DNA of 64,000 nt from Phytohabitans aurantiacus. Lineage in GTDB: Bacteria > Actinomycetota > Actinomycetes > Mycobacteriales > Micromonosporaceae. Under the pieces are notes generated by a model that saw only the letters and a program-made list of their open reading frames with translations, was not told where the DNA came from and did no database searches. Where the stretch lies: assembly GCF_027923225.1 (NCBI RefSeq), contig NZ_BSDI01000017.1, positions 62,001-126,000 on the forward strand. Direction: 5' to 3'. The stretch's first letter is position 1. Every line of letters begins with the position of its first letter. Of the stretch, positions 52,199-60,977 are shown piece by piece. A program made the position numbers and the translations under genes.

Positions 52199-53398
52199 AT
52201 GAAGCACCGCATCGTGGTTCTGGGCGCAGGCTATGCCGGGGCCTATGTGGCCGGAAACCTGGCCCGTCAGTTGTCGCCGGAGGACACGGAGATCACCGTG
52301 GTCAACGCTGAACCGTACTTTGTCGAGCGGATGCGGCTGCATCAGGTCGCGGCCGGCCGGCAGATCGAGGCTCTGAAGCTCGCCGACGCGTTCGCGGGCA
52401 CGGCGATCCGGCTGCGCGTTGCCCTGGTAACCGCCGTCGACCCTGAGCGCCGTGTCGTTGCCCTGGCCGACGCCAACGGCGGCGGAGAGCTCGGCTACGA
52501 CACGCTGGTCTACGCGCTCGGCAGCCGCGTCGACGATCGCGGCGTTCCCGGTGTGGCCGAGCACGCCTTCAACGTCGCCGGCCGGCCAGCGGCGCTGCGC
52601 CTGCGTGAGCGCCTGGACAGCCTGGGCGCGGGAGGAAGGGTGCTGGTCGTCGGTGACGGGTTGACCGGTATCGAGTGCGCCGCTGAGATCGCCGAGTCCC
52701 GGCCCGGGCTGTCGGTGGCGTTGGTCGCCCGTGGTGAGTTGGGTGCCCGGCTCTCCGCTGGGGCCCGCGGTCACCTGCGGCAGGCGTTCGACCGGCTGGG
52801 TGTCACCGTCGTGGAGCACACCAGCGTCGAAGCTGTCGAAGCGACGCGGGTGCTGTGCGCCGACGGTTCTGCCCTGGCGTCCGACGCCACCGTGTGGACG
52901 GCCGGGTTCGCGGTCAACCCGATCGCCGCCGCCAGCGGGCTGGAGGTCACCGAGAACGGTCAGATCGTCGTGGATCGCACCATGCGGTCGGTCTCGCACC
53001 CGAACGTGTACGCCATCGGCGACAGCGTCCACGCCATCGGCGACAACGGCCGGCCGTTGCCGATGTCCTGCGGTTCGGCTGGCTTCACCGGCCGGCAGGC
53101 CATGGAGGCGATCGTGGCGCGTCTGACCGGCCGCGAGGTCGCGACCACCAAGCTGGTCTACACGTATAACTACGTCACCCTCGGGCGGCGCGACGGGATG
53201 TTGCAGCTCGTCGACGATCAAGGGCGGGCAAAGCCGAAGCATCAGGGTGGCCGGACGGCTGCGCTGATCAAGGAGGGCATCAACCGGATCGCGTTGTGGA
53301 CCATCTCGCACCCGACTTTCGGCCTGCCCAAGCGTAGGCACCGCCTGGCCGCCGTGCCGGATGAGTTGCGCCGAGAAGGTCGTCGCGCAGCCGCCTAG
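52199..53398 (+). CDS. FAD-dependent NDH-2-like oxidoreductase
   Basis: This 399-residue flavoprotein of the pyridine-nucleotide-disulphide family has an N-terminal FAD site (IVVLGAGYAGAYVAGNLARQ) and a second dinucleotide site (GGRVLVVGDGLTGIECAAE). The third segment VYAIGDSVHA contacts the flavin ribityl chain. It resembles type II NADH dehydrogenases and their ECF-linked relatives, without a C-terminal membrane helix clear enough to call. ATG 52199 follows ACAGGAGC. The ECF sigma gene starts ten bases after its stop, so they are one operon. Confidence 0.9.
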   Translation: MKHRIVVLGAGYAGAYVAGNLARQLSPEDTEITVVNAEPYFVERMRLHQVAAGRQIEALKLADAFAGTAIRLRVALVTAVDPERRVVALADANGGGELGYDTLVYALGSRVDDRGVPGVAEHAFNVAGRPAALRLRERLDSLGAGGRVLVVGDGLTGIECAAEIAESRPGLSVALVARGELGARLSAGARGHLRQAFDRLGVTVVEHTSVEAVEATRVLCADGSALASDATVWTAGFAVNPIAAASGLEVTENGQIVVDRTMRSVSHPNVYAIGDSVHAIGDNGRPLPMSCGSAGFTGRQAMEAIVARLTGREVATTKLVYTYNYVTLGRRDGMLQLVDDQGRAKPKHQGGRTAALIKEGINRIALWTISHPTFGLPKRRHRLAAVPDELRREGRRAAA

Positions 53399-53408
53399 GT
53401 TGGTACCC

Positions 53409-54359
53409 GTGGACAGCAGCACCACCGATCGCTTCGACACCAGCCGGTTCGAGGCCAGCCGGAAGCGGCTGGCCTCGCTGGCGTACCGTCTGCTGGGCTC
53501 CGCCGCCGACGCCGAAGACGCCGTGCAGGACGCGTTCCTGCACTGGCAGGCCGCCGACCGGCAGCAGATCAAGGTGCCGGAGGCCTGGCTGACCAAGGTC
53601 GTCACCAACCTGTGCCTGGACCGGCTTCGCTCGGCACAGTCCCGCCGCGAACGCACCGTCGCCTGGTTGCCGGAACCGCTGCTGGACGGCGACCCGATGC
53701 TCGGTCCGGCCGACAGTTTCGAGCAGCGCGAATCGGTGTCCCTGGCCGTGTTGACGCTCATGGAGCGCCTGTCACCGGTCGAGCGGGCCGTCTACGTTCT
53801 GCGTGAGGTGTTCTCCTACAGCCACGCCGAGATCGCCGATATCCTCGACATCACCGAATCGGCAAGCCAGCAGCACCTGCACCGGGCTCGGCGCCGTGTC
53901 ACCGCCGCGCGCCGTGGCGGCGGCGAAGTCGACCTGGCATCGGCCCGTAGGATCGTCGAGGAGTTCCTCGCGGCTGCCTCTTCGGGCCGCACCGAACGGC
54001 TGGTGGCGCTGCTCACCGACGACGCGATCGCGGTCTCCGACGGTGCCGGCCTGACCGAAACGCTGCTGCGGTACGACACCGCGCAGCGCTTCGCCGCCGT
54101 TGCGCGGGCGGGCTTCAAACCCACGCCCGCGAAGCGGCGATTTGCCGGTGGTACGCCGGCCGTGCACTACGCGTTGGTCAACGGCGCCCCCGCCATCCTG
54201 TTCGTGCTCGGCGACCAGGTCGTCGGCGCCGTGACGTTCGACATCGCCAACGGCAAGATCGCAACCGTGCGCGGCATCGCCGCTCCTACCCGCCTTATCC
54301 GCCTCACGGAGGCCTGGCGGCGGCACGAACCGGACACGCCGCTCATCACCCAGTGGTGA
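53409..54359 (+). CDS. sigJ: ECF41-like sigma factor with SnoaL-like C-terminal domain
   Basis: In this 316-residue protein, sigma region 2 covers about residues 12-80 (SAADAEDAVQDAFLHWQAAD). Region 4 covers about 125-180 (FSYSHAEIADILDITESASQ). A C-terminal SnoaL-like domain follows (about 195-316), as in SigJ/ECF41. In that group no separate anti-sigma exists; the C-terminal extension itself tunes activity. The usual genomic partner is an oxidoreductase, epimerase or carboxymuconolactone decarboxylase, matching the upstream FAD enzyme. GTG 53409 was chosen by domain start. Confidence 0.9.
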   Translation: MDSSTTDRFDTSRFEASRKRLASLAYRLLGSAADAEDAVQDAFLHWQAADRQQIKVPEAWLTKVVTNLCLDRLRSAQSRRERTVAWLPEPLLDGDPMLGPADSFEQRESVSLAVLTLMERLSPVERAVYVLREVFSYSHAEIADILDITESASQQHLHRARRRVTAARRGGGEVDLASARRIVEEFLAAASSGRTERLVALLTDDAIAVSDGAGLTETLLRYDTAQRFAAVARAGFKPTPAKRRFAGGTPAVHYALVNGAPAILFVLGDQVVGAVTFDIANGKIATVRGIAAPTRLIRLTEAWRRHEPDTPLITQW

Positions 54360-54489
54360 CCTGAGCCCGAGTCCGCCTGCTTAGCTGATGAAGCGCAGCG
54401 GCGGCATTTACGCTGCACGGGCGCAGACGGTGATCGACGGCGAAGTGGGTACGACCTGGATTGCGGCAGCCGCGAGGTTCGTCGGGCGT

Positions 54490-55563
54490 TTAGTCCGGTG
54501 GTGGCCAGCCGAGCAGGCGGGCACCGAGGACGGCGGTTTGGAGGGTGAAGCGTTGGGTGGGTTCGCCGGGGTGGTAGCCGGTGAGGGTGTGGATGCGGTC
54601 GAGGCGGTAGGTGACAGCGCGGACCGAGAGGTGGAGTTGGCGGGCGGTCGCGGTGTGGTTGCCCTGGTTGTCGAACAGGGCGGTGAGGGTGTCGAGGAAG
54701 GGTTGTGGGCCGCCGCGGGCGGCGGCGAGGGGGCCGAGGACGGTGGTGACCAAGTCGGTGATGGCGTCCCGGTCGCGCAGTAGCACGGGAAAGACCAGCA
54801 GGTCGGCGGCGTGCAGAACGGGGGTGGTGAAGCCGAGTTTGGTGGCGAGGTCGAGGGCGCCCGTGGCTTCGTCGAGAGAGGTGACGATGCCCTGGGCCGC
54901 TGGGTGGGGGCGGCCGACGCCGATTTGCCAGCCGGTGGGGCCTAGGTGGGTGAGTAAGTGGTGGGCGAGTTCGGCGGGGAGGCCGCGTAGGCCGCCGGTG
55001 GCCAGGCAGATGAGCTGTCCGTCGCGTCGGCTGGTGAGGGTGTTGCCGGCGCCGTAGCGGGTGGCGAGCGCCTCGTCGATGCGGCCGGTGACGGCGTCGG
55101 TGATCGTGTCGGCGCGGGCGACCAGGACGGTGTGGGTGCCGGATACTCGGATGCCGTAGCGGTGCGCCCGTTGCGCCAGCCGGCCAGGGTCGGCCCGTCC
55201 GGACAGCAGGTCACTGATGAACTGGGCGCGTTCAGCGTCTTGCTGGGACAGTTCGTCGCGGGCGTGCTGGTGATAGCCGTGCATTGCCGAGGCGGTGAGG
55301 GTTTGGATGGCGTTCAGAAGATTGGTCGCCCCGGTTTGGACGTGGCGAGCGTCCGCCGACGCAGAGGTGGCAGTGGTGTCCCAGCGGCGGGCCGCGGCGG
55401 TCAGGAACGCGGTGACGAGGGCCGGTAGTGAGATGCTGTCGGCGGCGGCTCGTTGCCCGATGGCGGCGGCCGCGGCCCGGTGGGCGGCGTTCGAGGGTGT
55501 GGAGGCCGCCGCGAACAGACGGTCGGCCTCCTGGCGCAGCCAGTCCGGTGTGGTGTCGGTCAT
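54490..55563 (-). CDS. PucR/CdaR-type transcriptional regulator
   Basis: This protein has about 357 residues. The C-terminal helix-turn-helix (DNQGNHTATARQLHLSVRAV, then TYRLDRIHTLTG) is the PucR pattern. A GGDEF-like central domain and an N-terminal helical region precede it. ATG 55563 was chosen; the frame also opens at GTG 55602, which would overlap the ABC permease stop and imply coupling. It follows the two ABC exporter genes on the same strand and likely regulates them. Confidence 0.85.
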   Translation of the reverse strand: MTDTTPDWLRQEADRLFAAASTPSNAAHRAAAAAIGQRAAADSISLPALVTAFLTAAARRWDTTATSASADARHVQTGATNLLNAIQTLTASAMHGYHQHARDELSQQDAERAQFISDLLSGRADPGRLAQRAHRYGIRVSGTHTVLVARADTITDAVTGRIDEALATRYGAGNTLTSRRDGQLICLATGGLRGLPAELAHHLLTHLGPTGWQIGVGRPHPAAQGIVTSLDEATGALDLATKLGFTTPVLHAADLLVFPVLLRDRDAITDLVTTVLGPLAAARGGPQPFLDTLTALFDNQGNHTATARQLHLSVRAVTYRLDRIHTLTGYHPGEPTQRFTLQTAVLGARLLGWPPPD

Positions 55564-55594
55564 CGGCTCGGCTTTCTGGTCCACGCGGTTGCTG

Positions 55595-56383
55595 TTAGAC
55601 ACCGATGTCGCGTCGGTCGAACACGCGGATCCCGGCGACGGCGGTGACCACGGCGATGGCGGCCAGGACGGCCAGGTGGGCGGGGTGCCAGCCGGTGCGC
55701 AGCGGGTCGGTGCCGATGAAGTAGTGGAACGGTGAGAGCCATTTGAGCCAGTCGCCGCCGTCGAGTAGGCCGGAGATGGCGTTGGCTAGGTAGGTGGCCA
55801 CGGCGAGGGTGCCGGTGACGACCAGGACGGGGGTACGGCGTCCGGTCCAGGCGCCGATCAGGAACGCGATGCCGGCGAAGCACCACACCAGCAGGATCAG
55901 CCCGGCGTTGGTCGCGGCGATGTTTCCTTGGGGGACGTTCATGTCGACGGTGGGGGCGAGGATGGCGACCAGCAGCCACGGCACCGCCGTGATGGTGGTG
56001 ATCGCTGTGGCGGCGGCGGTGAGGCGTTGGGTGGCGAACGCGCGGCGGGTCAGCGGGTTGGCCAGCAACAGTTCCATGCCGCCGTCTTCCTCGGGGCGGG
56101 CGATCGTGCGGGTGGTGAGGGTGATCGCGGCCATGATGACCAACAGGGGTCCGATGAGGCTGTAGATGGTGGCTTGGAGGTAGCCGATGGCAGAGGTCAT
56201 GTCCGCGATGCCGAGGAATTCGAGCATGTCCGGTGGCAGCGCGTCCTCTTTCAGTTCGGCGGTCCCTTGGAACTGGGAGTAGAAGCCGGTGTAGAGGGTG
56301 GTGAACGCGGCGATGCCGACGGACCAGCCGATGATGGCCCGGCGGTCGTCGCGCCAGGTTTTGACCACGAGGGCGGGCACCAT
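55595..56383 (-). CDS. ABC-2 type exporter permease
   Basis: This 262-residue membrane protein has six helices, as in ABC-2 permeases of antibiotic-resistance exporters (first helix about residues 20-40, MVPALVVKTWRDDRRAIIGW before it). Its ATG 56383 overlaps the ATPase stop as TGATG, so the two are coupled. Substrate unknown; drug or lipid export is usual for this layout. Confidence 0.88.
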   Translation of the reverse strand: MVPALVVKTWRDDRRAIIGWSVGIAAFTTLYTGFYSQFQGTAELKEDALPPDMLEFLGIADMTSAIGYLQATIYSLIGPLLVIMAAITLTTRTIARPEEDGGMELLLANPLTRRAFATQRLTAAATAITTITAVPWLLVAILAPTVDMNVPQGNIAATNAGLILLVWCFAGIAFLIGAWTGRRTPVLVVTGTLAVATYLANAISGLLDGGDWLKWLSPFHYFIGTDPLRTGWHPAHLAVLAAIAVVTAVAGIRVFDRRDIGV

Positions 56384-57318
56384 CAGCGGGCTCCTTCGAT
56401 CTGGGTGTGCTGGTCGGGCTGGGTGTAGTAGTAGGACAGGAAGGTTTCTTCCAGGTCGGGTTCGGCCGAGAGCAGGTCGATGACCTCGTGTCGGGCGACG
56501 GCTTTGATCAGCGGGCTGAGCCGGCCGTCGACGGTGCAGCGCAGGATCGGCCCGGACACCATCACGTCGGACACGCCGGGCAGGCCGGTGAACTCGGCGG
56601 CGTCGACCGGGTCGTCGAAGTGGATCTCGACGGTGCGGATCGCGCGCCGGCCCAGCGATTCGACCCGTTCCAGGGCGGCGAGGCGGCCGTCGCGGATGAT
56701 CGCGACGCGGTCGGCGGCCTGCTGCACCTCGGCCAGCACGTGGGAGGACATGAACACGGTCTGCCCGTCGGCGCGGGCGTCGGCGACCATGGCCAGAAAC
56801 TCCTGCTGCATCAACGGATCGAGGCCGCTGGTGGGCTCGTCCAGGATCAGCAGGGCCGGCTGGTGCATGAACGCCTGTACCAGACCGACTTTCTGCTTGT
56901 TGCCTTTGGACATGGTGCGGATCGGGCGGGTCAGGTCCAGTTCCAGCCGGTCGGCGAGGGCGGTGACCTGGCTCCAGGCGACGCCGCCTCGGGCGGCGGC
57001 GAAGAACCGCAGCAGGTCGGCGGCCTTTTCCCGGCCGGGGAAGGCGAGCTCGCCGGGTAGGTAGCCGATCTGCCGGTGCAGGGCGGCTTTGTCCCGACGC
57101 GGATCGAGCCCGAGAATCGTGGCGTCGCCGCGGGTCGGGCGTAGGAAGTCCAGCAGCAGCCGGATGGTGGTGGTTTTGCCGGCCCCGTTCGGGCCTAAGA
57201 ACCCCAACACTTCGCCGGCTTTGACGTCCAGGGTCAGTCCTTCGACGCCGCGGCGGCTGCCGTAGAACTTGGTCAAGTCCTCGGCGTGGATGGCGATGTC
57301 GCTGCTCATGCCCGACAT
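56383..57318 (-). CDS. ABC exporter ATPase (DrrA-like)
   Basis: In this 311-residue ATPase, Walker A is GPNGAGKTTT, the signature region is MSKGNKQKVGLVQAF, Walker B is LLILDEPTSGLD and the switch histidine is in MSSHVLAE. The C-terminal extension (about 225-311) is typical of DrrA/CcmA-type exporters. ATG 57318 follows GAAGGAGTTTGACG; ATG 57309 is a near alternative. It is coupled to the ABC-2 permease. It starts about 105 bases from the end of the CaCA antiporter gene on the same strand. Confidence 0.92.
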   Translation of the reverse strand: MSGMSSDIAIHAEDLTKFYGSRRGVEGLTLDVKAGEVLGFLGPNGAGKTTTIRLLLDFLRPTRGDATILGLDPRRDKAALHRQIGYLPGELAFPGREKAADLLRFFAAARGGVAWSQVTALADRLELDLTRPIRTMSKGNKQKVGLVQAFMHQPALLILDEPTSGLDPLMQQEFLAMVADARADGQTVFMSSHVLAEVQQAADRVAIIRDGRLAALERVESLGRRAIRTVEIHFDDPVDAAEFTGLPGVSDVMVSGPILRCTVDGRLSPLIKAVARHEVIDLLSAEPDLEETFLSYYYTQPDQHTQIEGAR

Positions 57319-57422
57319 CGTCAAACTCCTTCCGGTTGTGGTTCTAGGGCGGCGTGCGGCCGACATCGACGCGGTTGGTCTTCCGGGTCTCGGCAAAACC
57401 GCAGCCCGCGGTGGCCGACGGG

Positions 57423-58400
57423 TCAGGGGAACAGCAGCAACGGCAGGGTCACGATGTAGGCGGCCAGCAACGCGGCCCCTTCGACCCGGTTCAGGATCAG
57501 GCCCCGGCGCAGCAGCGCCCACGCCAGCCCGCCGGACAGGATCATCGTGACCAGCAGCGCGACCCCCGCCTTGGCCGGCGTACCGGCGGAGGCGAACCCG
57601 ACGATCGCGCCGCCGATCAGGCTGTTGAACAAGTTGCTGCCGAACAGGTTCCCGACCACCAGATCCGATTCGCCGCGCCGCTGCGCCGCGAGAGCGGTGA
57701 CCAGCTCCGGCAGCGACGTGCCCACCGCCACCAACGTGAACCCAATGATCACCTGGCTGACGCCGAAGTCAGCGGCGATCGCGGCGGCGTTACCGACCAG
57801 CAACTGCGCCCCGGCCAACACCGCGAGCAACGCGGCCAAGGCACGGACCGGCTCGACCCAGCCCCGCAACCTTGAGGCCGGGACCGGAACGTCCACAGTG
57901 GCCGGACTGGCGGTAAACTCTTGCACCTCGCTGGCAAGGCCCATCTCGGCGCGACCGTGACCGGCCCAGCGCAGCAACAGCAGCACCGCGGCGACCGCCA
58001 AAACCGTCAGCACCGCACCGGTCAGCGGCGACAGTCCCGCCCACGCCAGGAACGCGAACACCACCATCGCGGCGACCGCGAGGGGCACTTCACGCCGAAC
58101 GAGCGCGGAGGTCACCGCCACCGGCGCCACCAGCGCGGCGACGCCGAGGATCAAAGTCAGGTTCAGAATATTGGATCCGACGATGTTGCCGACCGCGATG
58201 CCGGCGTCGCCGCGAGCCGCCGCGACCCCGGATACCAGGAACTCCGGTGCCGAGGTGCCCAACCCGATGACGACCACGCCGACCACCACCGGGGGGATCC
58301 GCAGCCGCGTCGCCAACCGGGACGACCCGAGCACGAGGTGGTCAGCGGCCACGGTCAGCAGCGCCAAACCCACGGCGGCGAGCAGGATTTGAGTAACCAT
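57423..58400 (-). CDS. CaCA-family calcium/sodium (proton) antiporter
   Basis: This 325-residue membrane protein has ten helices in two inverted halves. The alpha-repeats that form the ion site are visible: GLGTSAPEFLVSGVAA with GNIVGSNILN in the first half, and AVGTSLPELVTALAAQ with GNLFGSNLFN in the second. This is the YrbG/Ca-antiporter type, exporting calcium (or another divalent ion) in exchange for sodium or protons. ATG 58400 follows GGAGG; the frame opens 33 codons earlier without support. The leader upstream contains a 24-nt near-perfect inverted repeat, suggesting structured RNA control. Confidence 0.93.
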   Translation of the reverse strand: MVTQILLAAVGLALLTVAADHLVLGSSRLATRLRIPPVVVGVVVIGLGTSAPEFLVSGVAAARGDAGIAVGNIVGSNILNLTLILGVAALVAPVAVTSALVRREVPLAVAAMVVFAFLAWAGLSPLTGAVLTVLAVAAVLLLLRWAGHGRAEMGLASEVQEFTASPATVDVPVPASRLRGWVEPVRALAALLAVLAGAQLLVGNAAAIAADFGVSQVIIGFTLVAVGTSLPELVTALAAQRRGESDLVVGNLFGSNLFNSLIGGAIVGFASAGTPAKAGVALLVTMILSGGLAWALLRRGLILNRVEGAALLAAYIVTLPLLLFP

Positions 58401-58433
58401 GGGTAGTGCCTCCAGCCGTCGACGATCCCCATC

Positions 58434-58574
58434 GCCGACCAGGCTTCCCGGCACTCCAGAGCCACACCATACCGTGCACACGCCCGTACGCCTCGCCAAA
58501 ATTTTCGGGGCCGCGCCACCGGACGGATCTGGGCTACTACGCTGCCGGGAGGAGCGCCGGGAAGCCTGGTCGGC
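58434..58574 (-). promoter_or_regulatory. Long inverted repeat in the antiporter leader
   Basis: Positions 58434-58457 and 58551-58574 are reverse complements at 23 of 24 bases, separated by 93 bases. On the minus strand this gives a long stem ending about 30 bases before the antiporter start, enclosing a 93-base domain. The geometry suits a metal- or pH-responsive leader RNA, but no known riboswitch consensus is recognised. The flank 58575-58783 shows nothing else. Confidence 0.55.
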
Positions 58575-58783
58575 AATCGAACGTCACCCGCCAGCGCCGA
58601 CAGCTCGGCCGGCGGCGGCGATCCAGCCGCACAGCAGCAGCCCCAGGCCCAGGGGAAGCGTCCAACATCACCGGGCTGGGGCGGCTAACCCGTTGCGTAC
58701 ACGCCATTGGCGCGGCTGCACGCTTTGGTCGCCACACCGCTGGTGACCGTCGGTGTCCTCGCGCCGGCCTGGTAGGGATATGG

Positions 58784-59236
58784 CTATTGACCTTGTTCCG
58801 GTGGCTGTCTCGTGGATGGAGCGGTTGGCTTCGGCCGGTCGGTCCACGAGACGCTCGCCGCGCCGATGGCGGCCCCGATCAAAGCGGCGATCACCGCTAG
58901 GAGCAGGCCGAGGCCGTAGTCGCGGTCGTGCAGGCCGGGGTTGATGGGCGCAGGTTGCGGTCGCCATAGCAGGGGCACCGCGATCAGTGCCAGGATGGCT
59001 GAGGTGGCCAGGCCCGTGGCGGCCCAGGCCCGCCGTGCCGGATCGGTGACGAGGCGTCCGAGCAGCAGCCCGGCCACGCCGACGGCGGGCGCGACGACCG
59101 CGTCGTGCAGGATCGGCCCGGCGATCAGCCAGGTCCAGGCGGTGGGTAACTGCGGCCAGAGGTGCCAGCCGCCGTATCCGGCGGCAGCGGCGCCGCCCAA
59201 CACGAGCGCGGCGCGGACGGCGGCGACGGCGTTCAC
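58784..59236 (-). CDS. Small membrane protein of the glycosyltransferase operon
   Basis: This 150-residue protein has four predicted helices (about residues 5-25, 35-58, 68-90 and 108-130) and a charged C-terminal tail. No domain is recognised. GTG 59236 follows GGAGG and overlaps the stop of the oxidoreductase gene as GTGA, so it is translated with the operon. It could be a membrane partner of the b561/molybdopterin enzyme. Confidence 0.75.
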   Translation of the reverse strand: MNAVAAVRAALVLGGAAAAGYGGWHLWPQLPTAWTWLIAGPILHDAVVAPAVGVAGLLLGRLVTDPARRAWAATGLATSAILALIAVPLLWRPQPAPINPGLHDRDYGLGLLLAVIAALIGAAIGAASVSWTDRPKPTAPSTRQPPEQGQ

Positions 59237-60342
59237 GGTAGGACCTCCAGCCGGGTCACCCATTTGGTCTGGAGCACGCCGGGCCTGCTGGGCGCGATGA
59301 TCCGGCATGGATAGCCGTGGTCGGGGCTGAGTGTCTGGCCGTTGACGCGTAGGGCCAGCAGGGTGAGCGGGTCTGCGGCGTGCCGGGCCGGTAGGAGGCT
59401 CGTCGCGTACAGGCCAGCGGGTTCCAATGAGGACACTCGTAGGGCACGGCCGGTGGGCGCGCCGGCGGCGGTCAGCAGCGCGGCTATGGGCACGCCGGTC
59501 CAGTTCGCGCTCGCGCTCCAACCTTCGACGCAGGCGATCGGTAGGGTGGCGGTGCGCTGGCGCAGCGCGGCGAGCTCGTCCAGGGTCAGCTGGGCGGTAC
59601 CGCCGGGCCAGGCGATGGTCAGGCTCCAGTGCGCCGGGACGCGGATGCCGGCCGCTGCCGCGGTGCGGTTGACCGGCAGCCCTTGCGGCCCTCCGGGCGA
59701 GCGCCACGCAAGCACCGATACCCGGCTGAGCCAGGGCACCGTGGCGCCGGCCGTGGCCAGCACGACGGCCCCGGTGGACAGCCACGCGATCCGGAGGATG
59801 GCGCGGCGCCGCGGGTCGGGGCGCTCGGCCAGGCCGGTACCGGTCCGGGACAGCTTCACTCCGATGTGGACCGCGAGCGCGCCGGCGGCGATCCAGCCGA
59901 CGGCGTAGTGGGTCTCGACGAAGAAGAACCGCCACGGGTACGACTGGGCGGCGTTGAACAGGCCGCTGGCCAGCTCGAAGAAGGCCGCGCACAGCAGCAC
60001 CAGGATGGACAGCCGCTCAGCGGCGTGTGACAGCAGCCGGGCCGGCGGGCGCAGCGGTGGGCGGATGAACAGGCGCGGGTACACGCTCCAAAGCTTGGCC
60101 AGCAGCAGCGGGATCGCGGCCACGCCGGAGAGCACGTGGGCGCTCTGGGTGATCCGGTAGAGGCTGATGGGGCGGGTGGGCCAGGTGAACCAGCCCGGCG
60201 GGTGCTGGGCGGCGTGGCTGGCCAGTCCCGTGAGGAAGCAGACGGTGAACGCGACGCCCAGCCACAGGCCGAGCCGGGCGGTGACGGCGGGCGTGTGCGC
60301 GGGGGAGTGGAAGTCCTCCGGCCGGGGCGGGCGGAGTCTCAC
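59233..60342 (-). CDS. Cytochrome b561-like / molybdopterin oxidoreductase fusion
   Basis: This 369-residue protein begins with four or five membrane helices (about residues 20-200) carrying histidines suited to haem ligation: GLASHAAQHPPGWF, ITQSAHVLSG and FFVETHYAVGW. The C-terminal half (about 215-369) resembles the sulfite-oxidase-like molybdopterin-binding fold, with PIACVEGWSAS holding the expected cysteine ligand, and HGYPCRIIAPS. A membrane haem domain fused to an extracytoplasmic molybdenum enzyme suggests electron flow between quinone and an oxyanion or oxidised methionine-like substrate. GTG 60342 overlaps the methyltransferase stop; residues upstream in the frame are not protein-like. 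Confidence 0.82.
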   Translation of the reverse strand: MRLRPPRPEDFHSPAHTPAVTARLGLWLGVAFTVCFLTGLASHAAQHPPGWFTWPTRPISLYRITQSAHVLSGVAAIPLLLAKLWSVYPRLFIRPPLRPPARLLSHAAERLSILVLLCAAFFELASGLFNAAQSYPWRFFFVETHYAVGWIAAGALAVHIGVKLSRTGTGLAERPDPRRRAILRIAWLSTGAVVLATAGATVPWLSRVSVLAWRSPGGPQGLPVNRTAAAAGIRVPAHWSLTIAWPGGTAQLTLDELAALRQRTATLPIACVEGWSASANWTGVPIAALLTAAGAPTGRALRVSSLEPAGLYATSLLPARHAADPLTLLALRVNGQTLSPDHGYPCRIIAPSRPGVLQTKWVTRLEVLP

Positions 60343-60977
60343 GGCCGTTCCAGGTCGGCGAACCAGCGCGCGTCTATGGTGAAGACGGTGCGCACTTGCA
60401 GGCCGGCCTCGTCGGCGAGCCACCGGGCGGCGTCGACACTCACCCTGGCCCACCGGAACCGCGGACCGTGGCGGGGCGGCGCGGCCGTGGGTTCTTCGGT
60501 CACGTGTGCCTGGCTGCGCCACATACCGGTGCCGGGCGGGTCCAGTTCGACCAGCACGGTGCCGCCTCGGCGTAGCAACTGCGCGCACCGCCGCAGCAGT
60601 GTGAGCGGGTCGCCGCCGATGCCGATGTTGCCGTCGACGAGCAGGACGTTGGCCCAGTGGCCCTCGCCGGGCAGCGGGTCGAACACGTTCCGGCGTAGTG
60701 CGGCCGCGCCGCGCCGGCGGGTGAGCCGCACCGCCGCCGCCGATGTGTCGATGCCGAAGCTGATCAGGCCACGGATGGCCAGTTCGGCGGCGACGCGACC
60801 GGGGCCGCAGCCCACGTCGACGGCGGGGCCGGTGCAGCGGTCGACCAGCGTCCGCACGGCGGGTTCGGCGGGACCGTGCCAGCGTCGCAGCGGCAGCAGG
60901 GTACGCCGGCCGCCGGTCTCGACCAACCAGTGGCGCGCGCCGTGCCGGGCGTACACCGCCTCGAAGCCGGCCGTCAT
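60339..60977 (-). CDS. Class I SAM-dependent methyltransferase
   Basis: This 212-residue protein has the Rossmann methyltransferase motifs: VDVGCGPGRVAAELAIRG (motif I, about residues 52-69), GIDTSAAAV (motif II), NVLLVDGNIGIGGDP and LLRRGGTVLVELDPPG. ATG 60977 overlaps the preceding stop as ATGA, and its own stop overlaps the oxidoreductase start. Acceptor unknown. With two sugar-transfer genes next to it, a lipid or glycan acceptor is possible. Confidence 0.88.
   Translation of the reverse strand: MTAGFEAVYARHGARHWLVETGGRRTLLPLRRWHGPAEPAVRTLVDRCTGPAVDVGCGPGRVAAELAIRGLISFGIDTSAAAVRLTRRRGAAALRRNVFDPLPGEGHWANVLLVDGNIGIGGDPLTLLRRCAQLLRRGGTVLVELDPPGTGMWRSQAHVTEEPTAAPPRHGPRFRWARVSVDAARWLADEAGLQVRTVFTIDARWFADLERP

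Noticed and set aside
54388..54783. Plus-strand frame after the ECF41 gene
   Set aside because: Most of it is antisense to the PucR gene; the short unique part has no ribosome site or family.
58434..58574. Antiporter leader as a yybP-ykoY manganese or cobalamin riboswitch
   Set aside because: Neither the manganese-site loops nor the B12-box sequence is present; only the CCGGGAAGCC fragment resembles part of a B12 leader.
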